A DNA stretch of 64,000 nt from Umezawaea endophytica. Its GTDB lineage: Bacteria > Actinomycetota > Actinomycetes > Mycobacteriales > Pseudonocardiaceae. Where the stretch lies: positions 172,047-236,046 of the forward strand of contig NZ_JANYMP010000004.1 of NCBI RefSeq assembly GCF_025061645.1. The letters are read 5' to 3'. The notes beneath the pieces are model-generated. The model saw nothing but the letters and a program-made list of their open reading frames with translations. It did not search any database and was not told where the DNA came from. Positions 16,003-23,651 of the stretch are shown in pieces; position 1 is the stretch's first letter, and each line of letters starts with the position of its first letter. The translations under genes were made by a program, and so were the position numbers.

Positions 16003-17202
16003 CCGCGCCCTGGCCTCCAGGTAGCGCTGCTCCGGCTGGCTGAGGGTGGTGCGCGCGGCCTTGAGGTAGTGCTCCTTCGCCGACTCGTGGTCACCCGCCA
16101 GGTCCAGCAGGTGGGCCCGCACCGCGTGCACGCGGTGGTGGTTCGCGAGCGCCGGGTCGGCTTCGGCCGCGGCCAGGTGCGCGAGCGCGGGCAGCGGGCC
16201 GTGGACCATGGCGTGGGCGACGACGCGGTTGAGCGTGACCATGGGGCCGGGCGCGGCCGCGTTGAGGAGTTCGTAGAGCCCGAGCACCTCCTGCCAGTCC
16301 GTGTCCTCCGCGCGTTCGGCCTCGTCGTGGACGGCGGCGATGGCGGCTTGGAGCTGGTACGGGCCGACGGGCGTCTCGGCGAGCGACCTCGTGATCAGCT
16401 CCACGCCCTCGGCGATGGCGTCGGCGTCCCACCTGCGGCGGTCCTGCTCGGCCAGCGGCACGAGCGCGCCGTCCGGGAGCGTCCGCGCGGGGCGGCGCGC
16501 GTCGGTGAGCAGCATCAGCGCCAGCAGGCCGGTGACCTCGCCGTCGTTCGGGAGGCGGTCGTGGAGCTGCCTGGTCAGCCTGATCGCCTCCGACGTGAGG
16601 TCGACGCGGTTGAGCGACGTGCCGGAACTGGCGGTGTAGCCCTCGTTGAAGATCAGGTAGAGCACCTGGAGCACGGCCGCCACCCGGTCCGGGAACTCCT
16701 CGGGCGGCGGCAGGCGGAACTCGGCGCCGTCCGCCCTGATCCGCTGCTTCGCCCGGCTGATCCGCTGACCCACGGTCGACTCCGGGACGAGCAGGGCGCG
16801 GGCGATCTCGGCGGTGCTCAGGCCGCCGACCGCGCGCAGCGTCAGCGCCACCTGCGACACCCCGGTCAGCGACGGGTGGCAGCACAGCAGCAGGAGCGTG
16901 AGGGTGTCGTCCACCGCGGGCGGGGGCTCCGGCTCCGGAACGGCCTGCGCGGCCACCACCTCCTCGCGGCGCCTGCGGGCGCTCTCGTTGCGGAACAGCT
17001 CCGTGCGGCGGCGGGACGCGACCGTGATCAGCCACCCCTTCGGGTTGTCCGGAACGCCCTTGGTCGGCCACTGCACCGCCGCCGCCAGCAGCGCTTCCTG
17101 AACGGCGTCCTCGCACGTGTCGAACCCGCCGTAGCGGCGCACGAGCGCGCCGAGGACCTGGGGCGCGAGGTCGCGCACCAGGTCCTCGAACGGCGTCCTC
17201 AC
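15988..17202 (-). CDS. ECF42-type RNA polymerase sigma factor (second copy)
   Basis: 404 aa, clearly paralogous to the sigma factor at 10151-11386 over its whole length. Region 2 contains CEDAVQEALLAAAVQW and GWLITVASRRRTEL; region 4 contains LSTAEIARALLVPESTVGQRISRAKQR. The TPR-like extension has GPYQLQAAIAAVHDEAERA. The GTG start overlaps the stop of the DGPF gene (GTGA). A basic patch after region 2 (ARRRREEVV) is specific to this copy. No anti-sigma factor is adjacent, as usual for ECF42. The operon is read from an inverted-repeat promoter shared with the divergent SnoaL gene. Confidence 0.9.
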   Translation of the reverse strand: MRTPFEDLVRDLAPQVLGALVRRYGGFDTCEDAVQEALLAAAVQWPTKGVPDNPKGWLITVASRRRTELFRNESARRRREEVVAAQAVPEPEPPPAVDDTLTLLLLCCHPSLTGVSQVALTLRAVGGLSTAEIARALLVPESTVGQRISRAKQRIRADGAEFRLPPPEEFPDRVAAVLQVLYLIFNEGYTASSGTSLNRVDLTSEAIRLTRQLHDRLPNDGEVTGLLALMLLTDARRPARTLPDGALVPLAEQDRRRWDADAIAEGVELITRSLAETPVGPYQLQAAIAAVHDEAERAEDTDWQEVLGLYELLNAAAPGPMVTLNRVVAHAMVHGPLPALAHLAAAEADPALANHHRVHAVRAHLLDLAGDHESAKEHYLKAARTTLSQPEQRYLEARARSRPE

Positions 17203-17570
17203 AGGTCCCAGGTGCTCATGTCGAGCACCGGGCGCACCTCGACCGCGCCGGTGGCGGCGTCCGGCGTGCGGGCCGCGATCTCGACGGCCCGCTCGTAGCT
17301 CTCGACGTCGACCAGGTAGAAGCCCGCCAGGTGCTCCTTGACCTCGGCGAACGGTCCGTCGCTGGTCAGCGTCCTGCCGTCGCGCACCGACACCCTCTTG
17401 GCCAGTTCGAGGTCGGCCAGGCCCTCGGAGACGACCAGCTCGCCGGACTCGGTCAACGCCTCCGTCAGCTCCATGTGCCCCTTGCCGAGTGCGTACCGCT
17501 GGTCGTCGTCCAACGTCTCCCAGAGCGCCCTGGACTTCGGGTTGCTGTGGATCAGGATCAGGTACTTCAC
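17199..17570 (-). CDS. YCII-related DGPF protein (second copy)
   Basis: 123 aa with SDGPFAEVKEHLAGFYLVDV, an exact DGPF motif, and start MKYLILIHSN from a GTG with an ideal GGAGG ribosome-binding site. Coupled by GTGA to the ECF42 sigma gene. The predicted 5' untranslated region from the inverted-repeat promoter is about 35 nt. It is a likely target of its own sigma factor. Confidence 0.9.
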   Translation of the reverse strand: MKYLILIHSNPKSRALWETLDDDQRYALGKGHMELTEALTESGELVVSEGLADLELAKRVSVRDGRTLTSDGPFAEVKEHLAGFYLVDVESYERAVEIAARTPDAATGAVEVRPVLDMSTWDL

Positions 17571-17599
17571 GATTGCCTCCGAGGTGGTTCGAGGATCCC

Positions 17600-17649
17600 T
17601 TCACCCGGAACGTCGAAGCCGGACCGCCTGCTTCGACGTTCCGGGTGAA
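17600..17649. promoter_or_regulatory. Perfect 20-bp inverted repeat acting as bidirectional ECF-type promoter (predicted)
   Basis: Arms 17600-17619 and 17630-17649 are perfect inverted repeats around a 10-nt centre, between two divergent genes. On the + strand CGTCGA (17611-17616), 17 nt, CGAC (17634-17637); because of the symmetry the - strand reads CGTCGA, 17 nt, CGAC in mirror image. This resembles the ECF42 consensus as I recall it (-35 TGTCGA, -10 CGA/TC). Predicted start points lie about 35 nt from each start codon. A bidirectional terminator is unlikely because the genes diverge. Confidence 0.55.
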
Positions 17650-17678
17650 AGTGGACCGGAGAACCTGAGGAGCACATC

Positions 17679-18107
17679 ATGACCAGCGACATCGAGCAGA
17701 TCCAGACCGTCGTGAAGGACGTGGAGGCCGCGATGGCGGCGAAGGACGCCGCGCGGCTCGCCGCCCGCTGCACCGCGGACGTGGTCCGGTTCGACCTGGC
17801 CCCTCCGCTGCGCCACGTCGGGCCCGACGTCGAGGGGACCGCGAAGTGGTTCGCGGGCTTCGACGGGCCGGTGGGCTACGAGGTGGTCGACCTGGAGATC
17901 ACCGCGGGCGAGGACGTCGCCTTCTGCCACGCGCTCAACCGCATGTCGGCCACGCCCGCGGGCTCGCCGGAGGGGTTCACGATGTGGTTCCGGATGACCG
18001 CGGGCCTGCGCAAGCAGGACGGCCGGTGGCTCATCACGCACGAGCACACGTCGACGCCGTTCCACATGGACGGGTCGTTCCTGGCCGCCACCGACCTGGA
18101 GCCCTGA
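17679..18107 (+). CDS. SnoaL-like / nuclear transport factor 2 family protein
   Basis: 142 aa cone-shaped alpha+beta barrel of the ketosteroid-isomerase/SnoaL superfamily, the version often annotated DUF4440. MAAKDAARLAARCTADVVRFD and the final strands WLITHEHTSTPFHMD are typical. Ribosome-binding site GAGGA 7 nt before the ATG. It diverges from the second ECF42 operon, shares its inverted-repeat promoter and belongs to a protein class common in ECF42 regulons. Function (binding or lyase/isomerase) unknown. Confidence 0.85.
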   Translation: MTSDIEQIQTVVKDVEAAMAAKDAARLAARCTADVVRFDLAPPLRHVGPDVEGTAKWFAGFDGPVGYEVVDLEITAGEDVAFCHALNRMSATPAGSPEGFTMWFRMTAGLRKQDGRWLITHEHTSTPFHMDGSFLAATDLEP

Positions 18108-18118
18108 GCCGATACCGC

Positions 18119-18151
18119 AGGGAGGGCGCTCCCGGTGGGAGCGCCCTCCCT
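18119..18151. terminator. Strong bidirectional terminator hairpin
   Basis: AGGGAGGGCGCTCCC, 3-nt loop GGT, then the perfect 15-bp complement. It lies between a + strand and a - strand gene and touches the stop codon of the latter. Confidence 0.85.
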
Positions 18152-20054
18152 AGGCCGCCGAGGTCCGGCTGTGGGCCTCGCGCTCGGCGATGCCGCCATG
18201 CACCCTGCCGAGGAAGCGGCGGCACGCGTCGAAGTCCAGTTCGTCCGAGCGCCACGCGACGTGGCCGTCCGGGCGGATGACGTACAGCGCTTGGGAATCG
18301 GGCTCGGTCAGGCCGTAGTGCTCGAACACCTGCACGGACTCGACCTGCTCGACCTGGTCGTGGCGCCGGACGGCGACCCGGCCGACGAGGTGGGTCTCCA
18401 CGGTGCCGCCGAACTCGGCGACGCTGTCCAACTGGGCGGTGTGCTCGGCGATCTCGGCCTCGGAGAGGTGCTTGCGGGACAACGCGACCACGTGCGTCCG
18501 GTAGCCCTGGAGCAGGTCGAACACGGTCCGCTCGGTGTTGATCCGCGCGTCGGGCGCGCGCCTGCCCGCGAGCGGGCCCTTGAGGGAGTAGAGCAGTTCG
18601 TTGACGGTGAAGTCGCCTGGCCGGTAGCCGAGGCTGATCTGCGAGAGCCGCTGGAACGACTTGCGGTGCGGCAGCGGTGCCGCGGACATCCGGCCCACCA
18701 GGAACGGGCCGATGGTGTCGCGCAGCCACGCCCGCCAGCCGCGCAGGTCGGCCGCGACCTTGTACAGGCGGTCGGTGAACTTCAGCAACTGCACCCCGGC
18801 GGGGTGGCGCTCCTCCGCGTAGGTGTCCAGAAGCGACTCGTCCGCGCCGGTGTGCAGGACGGCCGCGAGCTTCCACGCCAGGTTCGCCGCGTCGTGCAGC
18901 CCGGTGTTGAGGCCCTGCCCGCCCGCGGGGGAGTGGATGTGGGCGGCGTCGCCGACGAGGAAACCCCGCCCGGCCCGGTACCCGCCCGCCTGCCGCAGGT
19001 TGACCTTGTACCTGCTGGTCCACACCGGGTCGCTCAGCGAGACGGGGACGCCCATCGCCTCGCGGAGCTCGGCTTGCAGCTCGTCGAGGGAGATCGGGGC
19101 GCGGTCGGTGTCGTCGCGCGGGGCCAGGTCGGTCGTCATCACGCGGGACACCTCCGCGCCCCGCAGCGGGAGGAAGAGCCCGATGCGCCTGCCGTTCATG
19201 AAGATCCGGAAGTGGGAGTGGTCGAGCGGCCACTCCACCCGGCAGTCGGCGAGCAGGAAGCGCTGGACGTACTCGCCGCCCTCGAAGGACAGGCCGAGCT
19301 GCGACCGGACCGTGCTGTGGGCGCCGTCCGCCCCCACGACGTACTGGCAGGTCACCACGGTCTCGGTGGCCGACACGAGCCGCGCCACGGCGGTCGAGTC
19401 GGTCTGGGTGAGCGAGGCCAGCCGGGTGCCGCGCTCGACCTCCACGCCGTGCCGGGCGAGATCGGCCAGCAGCAGCTCCTCCACCTCGGCCTGCGGGGCC
19501 ATGAGGATGAACTGGTACGGCGTGGTGGACGCTTTCGAGCGGTCGAAGTCGAGACCGCCGACCTGCTTCCCCTTGATGTGGAAGCGGATGCCGGTGGTGA
19601 TGACACCGCGGCGCAGCAGCTCGTCGGCGAGTCCCAGACCGCGGAACAGCTCCACGGTGCGCGCCTGGATGGCGAACGCGCGCGACTCCGTGGCGGGGCC
19701 CGCGTTCGCGTCGACGACCCGGACGTGCACCCCTTGGCGGATCAGCAGAGCGGCGGTCATCAGCCCGCTCGGCCCGGCGCCGACGACCAGGACCTCGCAG
19801 TCGGTCACCGGCCTCGGTTTCGACGACCGGGCGTCCCGCACGTCCCGCCGCCACCGCTCGACCTCGTCGGGCGAGGACGTCGGGTTCGAGCGCGTGGGGG
19901 CCTTGGCCTTGCCGAGCCCGTCGAGGACCCGGCGGACGCCCTTCGCGCCCGGCCGGGCGTGGACCACCGGCAGCGGGTTCTTCGTGACCTTGGCCCACAG
20001 CCTGCGCGACAGGAGCGCGACCACGGTCACCAGCGCGATGATGATCAGTCCCAC
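18150..20054 (-). CDS. Membrane-anchored FAD-dependent aromatic hydroxylase
   Basis: 634 aa class A flavoprotein monooxygenase (PHBH/phenol-hydroxylase type). FAD-binding GAGPSG at residues 92-97, the DG motif GADGAHSTVR, and the FAD ribose motif GDAAHIHSPAGGQGLNTG. A C-terminal thioredoxin-like domain (about 520-620) ends the protein as in phenol and polyketide hydroxylases. Unusually, about 80 residues precede the FAD domain and begin with a hydrophobic helix MGLIIIALVTVVALL followed by SRRLW, suggesting a membrane anchor with the enzyme inside. GTG start 4 nt after the ABM gene. Candidate substrates are phenolic polyketides or quinone-like lipids. Confidence 0.88.
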   Translation of the reverse strand: MGLIIIALVTVVALLSRRLWAKVTKNPLPVVHARPGAKGVRRVLDGLGKAKAPTRSNPTSSPDEVERWRRDVRDARSSKPRPVTDCEVLVVGAGPSGLMTAALLIRQGVHVRVVDANAGPATESRAFAIQARTVELFRGLGLADELLRRGVITTGIRFHIKGKQVGGLDFDRSKASTTPYQFILMAPQAEVEELLLADLARHGVEVERGTRLASLTQTDSTAVARLVSATETVVTCQYVVGADGAHSTVRSQLGLSFEGGEYVQRFLLADCRVEWPLDHSHFRIFMNGRRIGLFLPLRGAEVSRVMTTDLAPRDDTDRAPISLDELQAELREAMGVPVSLSDPVWTSRYKVNLRQAGGYRAGRGFLVGDAAHIHSPAGGQGLNTGLHDAANLAWKLAAVLHTGADESLLDTYAEERHPAGVQLLKFTDRLYKVAADLRGWRAWLRDTIGPFLVGRMSAAPLPHRKSFQRLSQISLGYRPGDFTVNELLYSLKGPLAGRRAPDARINTERTVFDLLQGYRTHVVALSRKHLSEAEIAEHTAQLDSVAEFGGTVETHLVGRVAVRRHDQVEQVESVQVFEHYGLTEPDSQALYVIRPDGHVAWRSDELDFDACRRFLGRVHGGIAEREAHSRTSAA

Positions 20055-20058
20055 GGAG

Positions 20059-20418
20059 TCACCCGACTCCGACGGGGAGGTCGCTGCACATCCGCAGGAA
20101 CTGCTGCCGCAGCGGGCCCTCGACGTGCGGCTGGATCAGCCTGCGGAACTCCTGCGTGTGCGGTTGCGCGAGGTGGCGCTCCAGGTGCGCCTTGGAGCGG
20201 AACGACTCGTAGATCACGAACAGCGACCGGTCCGCGCGGTCGCGGTGGACGTGGAACTCGATCGCCCCGTCCTCCGCCCGCAGCGGCTCCACCAGGTCGA
20301 GGATCAGCTTCTCGACGTCGTCCTCGCTGCCCGGCTTCGCCTTGGCGAAACCCAGGTGGCAGTAGGGCCCGGACTCGTCCTCGTCCGGTTCGGGCAGCAC
20401 GACCCGTCCATCGCTCAT
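20059..20418 (-). CDS. Antibiotic biosynthesis monooxygenase (ABM) domain protein
   Basis: 119 aa small dimeric ferredoxin-like fold protein. HLGFAKAKPGSEDDVEKLI, GAIEFHVHRD and FVIYESFRSKAHLERHL are the ABM/quinol-monooxygenase pattern. The ATG giving MSDGRVV has a GGAG ribosome-binding site. Only 4 nt separate it from the aromatic hydroxylase gene, so the two probably act in one oxidation (hydroquinone/quinone formation) or quinone detoxification. No polyketide synthase is near. Confidence 0.85.
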   Translation of the reverse strand: MSDGRVVLPEPDEDESGPYCHLGFAKAKPGSEDDVEKLILDLVEPLRAEDGAIEFHVHRDRADRSLFVIYESFRSKAHLERHLAQPHTQEFRRLIQPHVEGPLRQQFLRMCSDLPVGVG

Positions 20419-20521
20419 CGGTGAACTCCCGTCCTGGTGGTGCTCGGTCGGGGCCCACCTTCGCACCCGCGGCGGGACGGGACCTAGCGCCCGTCCCGCT
20501 CACCGGGACTGCCTTCCGCGC

Positions 20522-20532
20522 TCCACTGTGGA
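20522..20532. repeat. TCCACTGTGGA palindrome copy 2
   Basis: Exact copy of the 11-bp palindrome at 2883, lying in the 144-bp gap between the ABM gene and the ABC transporter ATPase, about 100 bp upstream of the ABM start. Confidence 0.4.
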
Positions 20533-20562
20533 GGGAGTCGGGTCCACAGAGGACCGGGTGCG

Positions 20563-21333
20563 TCAGCTCGCCTCCTCGTCCACCTCCAGCGCGCCGGTCA
20601 TGATCGCCACCGCGTCGGACATCGAGATCGACCTCGGGTCCACCACGGCCTTGCGGCGGCCGAGCCGCTGGATGTGGACGCGGTCGGCGACCTCGAAGAC
20701 GTGCGGCATGTTGTGGCTGATCAGGATCACCGGCAGGCCGCGCTCGCGCACCTGGAGGATCAGGTCCAGCACCGCTCTCGACTCCCGCACGCCCAGTGCG
20801 GCCGTCGGCTCGTCCATGATCACGACCCGGCTGCCGAACGCCGCCGCCCGCGCGACGGCCACGGCCTGGCGCTGGCCGCCGGACAGGGTCTCCACGGCCT
20901 GGCCGGGGTTCTGGATGGTCATGATGCCGAGCGCGTCGAGCTGCCGCTTGGCCTCCTCGCGCATGCCGGTGCGGTCGAGCATCCGGAACACCGACCCCAG
21001 CACGCCGGGGCGACGGCGCTCGCGGCCGAGGAACAGGTTCGCGGCGATGTCCAGCGACGGGGCCACCGCGAGGCTCTGGTGCACCGTCTCGATTCCCGCG
21101 ATCCGAGCGTCCACCGGGGTGGCGAACGACATCGGCTCGCCGTCCAGCAATACCGTGCCCTCGTCCGGCACGACCGCGCCGCACAACGCCTTGATGAGGC
21201 TGGACTTCCCGGCTCCGTTGTCGCCGATGACGGCGAGGATCTCGCCCTGCTCCAGGTCGAGGTCCGCGCCCGCCAGCGCGGTGACCCGCCCGTACCGCTT
21301 GACCAGTCCCCGTGCTTGCAGGATCGGCGTCAT
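20563..21333 (-). CDS. Sugar ABC transporter ATP-binding protein, FrcA-like
   Basis: 256 aa single ABC domain. Walker A GDNGAGKSS, signature LSGGQRQ, Walker B VVIMDEP and H-loop ISHN are intact. Ribose-type importers usually have a doubled ATPase; a single domain of this size is typical of the fructose system FrcBCA. The ATG overlaps the permease stop (ATGA). Last gene of the binding protein - permease - ATPase operon. Confidence 0.9.
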   Translation of the reverse strand: MTPILQARGLVKRYGRVTALAGADLDLEQGEILAVIGDNGAGKSSLIKALCGAVVPDEGTVLLDGEPMSFATPVDARIAGIETVHQSLAVAPSLDIAANLFLGRERRRPGVLGSVFRMLDRTGMREEAKRQLDALGIMTIQNPGQAVETLSGGQRQAVAVARAAAFGSRVVIMDEPTAALGVRESRAVLDLILQVRERGLPVILISHNMPHVFEVADRVHIQRLGRRKAVVDPRSISMSDAVAIMTGALEVDEEAS

Positions 21334-22337
21334 GGCTTCACCTTCCGGATCCACTGGTCGATCGAGACCGCCGCGATGATCAGGACGCCGACCGCGAACG
21401 TCTGCCACAGCACGTCCACGCCCGCCAGCGCCAGCCCGTTGCGGAACACGCCGACGATCAGCGCGCCGATCAGCGACCCGACGATCGCGCCGCGCCCGCC
21501 GAACAGGCTGGTGCCGCCGATGACGACGGCGGTGATGGAGTCGAGGTTCTCGAACTGGCCCGCCTGCGGGCTCGCGGACGCGATGCGGCCGATGAGGATC
21601 CACGCCCCCAGCGCGTACACCGCGCCCGCCGTGGCGTAGACGCTGAGCAGCACGCGGGCGGTGCGGATGCCGGACAGCCGCGAGGCCTCCGCGTCGTCGC
21701 CGGTGGCGTAGACGTGCCTGCCCCACGCGGTGTTCTTGAGCACGAACGCCATGACCGCCACCAGCAGCACCATGATGATCGACCCGTAGGTGACCCGCGT
21801 GCCGCCGATCGTGACCGTCTCCCCGGTCCACAGCAGCAGTTTCGGCATGTCACCGCCGCGGATCGTCGCGCTCTCGGAGTACCAGAGGTTCAGCGCGAAG
21901 AACACGTTGAGCGTGCCGAGGGTGACGATGAACGGCGGCAGCTTGAGCCGCGTGACGAGCAGGCCGTTGACCAGCCCGCACACCGTGCCCAGCAAGAAGC
22001 CCAGCAGCAGCGCGGGGAAGCCCGGCAGACCGGTCTCGGCGGCGACCTTCGCCATCACGATCGACGTCAGGACCATGATGGCGCCGCAGGACAGGTCGAT
22101 GCCCGCGGTGAGGATGACGATGGTCTGGCCGACCGCGAGGGTGCCGACGACCGCGACCTGTTGCAGGACCAGGGAGATGTTCGCGGGCTGGAGGAACCGG
22201 TCCGACAGCAGGGCGAACACGACGATCGCGATCAGCAGGACGACCGCGGGCCCGATGGTGGCCTGGGAGTGCAGCAGGTGCTGCAACCTCGACAGCGGCG
22301 ACCGGGACGCCTGCTCGGTGCCGGTGGTGGTGGTCAC
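21330..22337 (-). CDS. Sugar ABC transporter permease, RbsC/FrcC-like
   Basis: 335 aa with 8-10 membrane helices. AVGQTIVILTAGIDLSCGAIMVL and FGGRGAIVGSLIGALIVGV are hallmark segments of the BPD_transp_2 family (the EAA-like coupling region lies in between). GTG start chosen (MTTTTGTEQ), 5 nt after the binding-protein stop. Works as a homodimer with the single-domain ATPase. Confidence 0.9.
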   Translation of the reverse strand: MTTTTGTEQASRSPLSRLQHLLHSQATIGPAVVLLIAIVVFALLSDRFLQPANISLVLQQVAVVGTLAVGQTIVILTAGIDLSCGAIMVLTSIVMAKVAAETGLPGFPALLLGFLLGTVCGLVNGLLVTRLKLPPFIVTLGTLNVFFALNLWYSESATIRGGDMPKLLLWTGETVTIGGTRVTYGSIIMVLLVAVMAFVLKNTAWGRHVYATGDDAEASRLSGIRTARVLLSVYATAGAVYALGAWILIGRIASASPQAGQFENLDSITAVVIGGTSLFGGRGAIVGSLIGALIVGVFRNGLALAGVDVLWQTFAVGVLIIAAVSIDQWIRKVKP

Positions 22338-22342
22338 GGTGC

Positions 22343-23386
22343 TCAGCCCCAGCAGTTCTGGAGGCCCCAGGCGGAGTCCTTGGACTCCACGCCGGACGCG
22401 GGCTGGTCGGTGATGAGCGTGACGCCGGTGTCGACGAAGTTCTTGCCCGCCGTGTTGGTGGGCTTGGTCCCGTCCTTGGCGAACTTCGACACCGCCTCGA
22501 CGCCCATCTGCGCCATCTTCAGCGGGTACTGCTGGGAGGTGGCGCCGATGACGCCGTCCTTGACGTTGCCGACGCCGGGGCAGCCGCCGTCGACGGACAC
22601 GATGACGACGTCCTTCTGCTTGCCCGCGGCCTTGAGCGCCTCGTACGCGCCCGCCGCCGCGGGTTCGTTGATCGTGTAGACGAGGGTGATGCCGGGGTCC
22701 TTCTGGAGCAGGTTCTCCATCGCCGTGCGGCCGCCCGCGGGCGCGCCGTCGGTGACGTCGTGGCCGACGATCCTCGGGTCGGACTCGTCGCCGATCCGGT
22801 TCTTGTCCTTCACGTCGACGCCGAAGCCCTCCAGGAAGCCCTGGTCCCGCTGCACGTCGACGGAGACCTGGTTCGGGCTCAGGTCGAGCAGCGCGATCTT
22901 CACCGGCTTGCCGGACTTCTCGAACGTGGTCTTCGCCCACTTCCCGATGAGCAGACCGGCCTGGTAGTTGTCGGTGGCGAACGTGGCGTCGGCGGCGTCG
23001 GCGGGCTCCAACTGGGTGTCCAGCGCGATGACCAGCAGCCCGGCCTGGCGGGCCTTGTCGACCGAGGGCACGATGCCCTTGGAGTCGTTCGGCGTGATGA
23101 GCAGGCCCTTGGCGCCCGCGCCGATCAGGTTCTCGATCGCGTCCACCTGGGTCTGGTTGTCGCCGTCCTGCTTGCCCGCGAACGACTGGAGCTTCGCCCC
23201 GGTCGTCCCCGCCGCCTGCTGGGCACCGTCCTTCATCTTGACGAAGAACGGGTTGGTGTCCGTCTTGGTGACCAGGCCGACGAGCACCTCGCCCCCGCTG
23301 GAGGAACCACCTCCACAGGCCGCCACCGGTAGGAGCAGCGCCGTGAGCGCCACCAGGATCACGGATACCCGCCCGTTCTCGGTCAT
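22343..23386 (-). CDS. Sugar-binding lipoprotein, FrcB/RbsB-like
   Basis: 347 aa. Signal peptide with lipobox LPVAAC (Cys24), then a Ser/Gly linker and a periplasmic-binding-protein type I fold (Peripla_BP_4): [29 protein letters not shown] and [19 protein letters not shown] ribosome-binding site. Divergent from a secreted fructanase, so fructose is the most likely ligand. A 12-bp palindrome lies just upstream of the ribosome-binding site. Confidence 0.92.
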   Translation of the reverse strand: MTENGRVSVILVALTALLLPVAACGGGSSSGGEVLVGLVTKTDTNPFFVKMKDGAQQAAGTTGAKLQSFAGKQDGDNQTQVDAIENLIGAGAKGLLITPNDSKGIVPSVDKARQAGLLVIALDTQLEPADAADATFATDNYQAGLLIGKWAKTTFEKSGKPVKIALLDLSPNQVSVDVQRDQGFLEGFGVDVKDKNRIGDESDPRIVGHDVTDGAPAGGRTAMENLLQKDPGITLVYTINEPAAAGAYEALKAAGKQKDVVIVSVDGGCPGVGNVKDGVIGATSQQYPLKMAQMGVEAVSKFAKDGTKPTNTAGKNFVDTGVTLITDQPASGVESKDSAWGLQNCWG

Positions 23387-23400
23387 CTTCGCCTCCGAAC

Positions 23401-23412
23401 GTTGTCGACAAC
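23401..23412. promoter_or_regulatory. GTTGTCGACAAC palindrome, candidate operator
   Basis: Perfect 12-bp palindrome 15-26 nt upstream of the binding-protein ATG, in the gap shared with the fructanase gene. Suits a LacI/ROK/GntR-type repressor that would block the transporter until substrate is present. No such regulator gene is adjacent. Confidence 0.5.
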
Positions 23413-23651
23413 ACCGTCGATGAATCGGCCAACCAGGCGTATTCGAGTCGACCTCGATGTTTCGCGCACCGAAGACTTCGTGACAAGCGCCGCTTTTTAA
23501 CAGAGGGAATTCGGCTGTTCAGCGGTACGGAACGGCGGTGGGCGCGAATTGTGTGCCATTAGCGGACAAGATCGGCCGGACGTCTTGCCCATCCTCGCCG
23601 AAGAGCGGTAATCACAGCGGGAGACCCGCCACTGTTGCCGGAGGCCAGCTC

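Noticed and set aside
17600..17649. Reading the 20-bp inverted repeat as a terminator
   Set aside because: The flanking genes diverge from it, so no transcript is expected to end there; promoter spacing on both strands fits better.
1..20054. Possible secondary-metabolite cluster (P450, ABM, FAD hydroxylase, methyltransferase, SnoaL)
   Set aside because: No PKS, NRPS, terpene synthase or RiPP genes; the tailoring-like genes are scattered between unrelated operons on both strands.
18135..20603. Long + strand open frame (822 codons) opposite the aromatic hydroxylase
   Set aside because: Antisense of a protein with intact FAD motifs; the translation has no recognisable fold.
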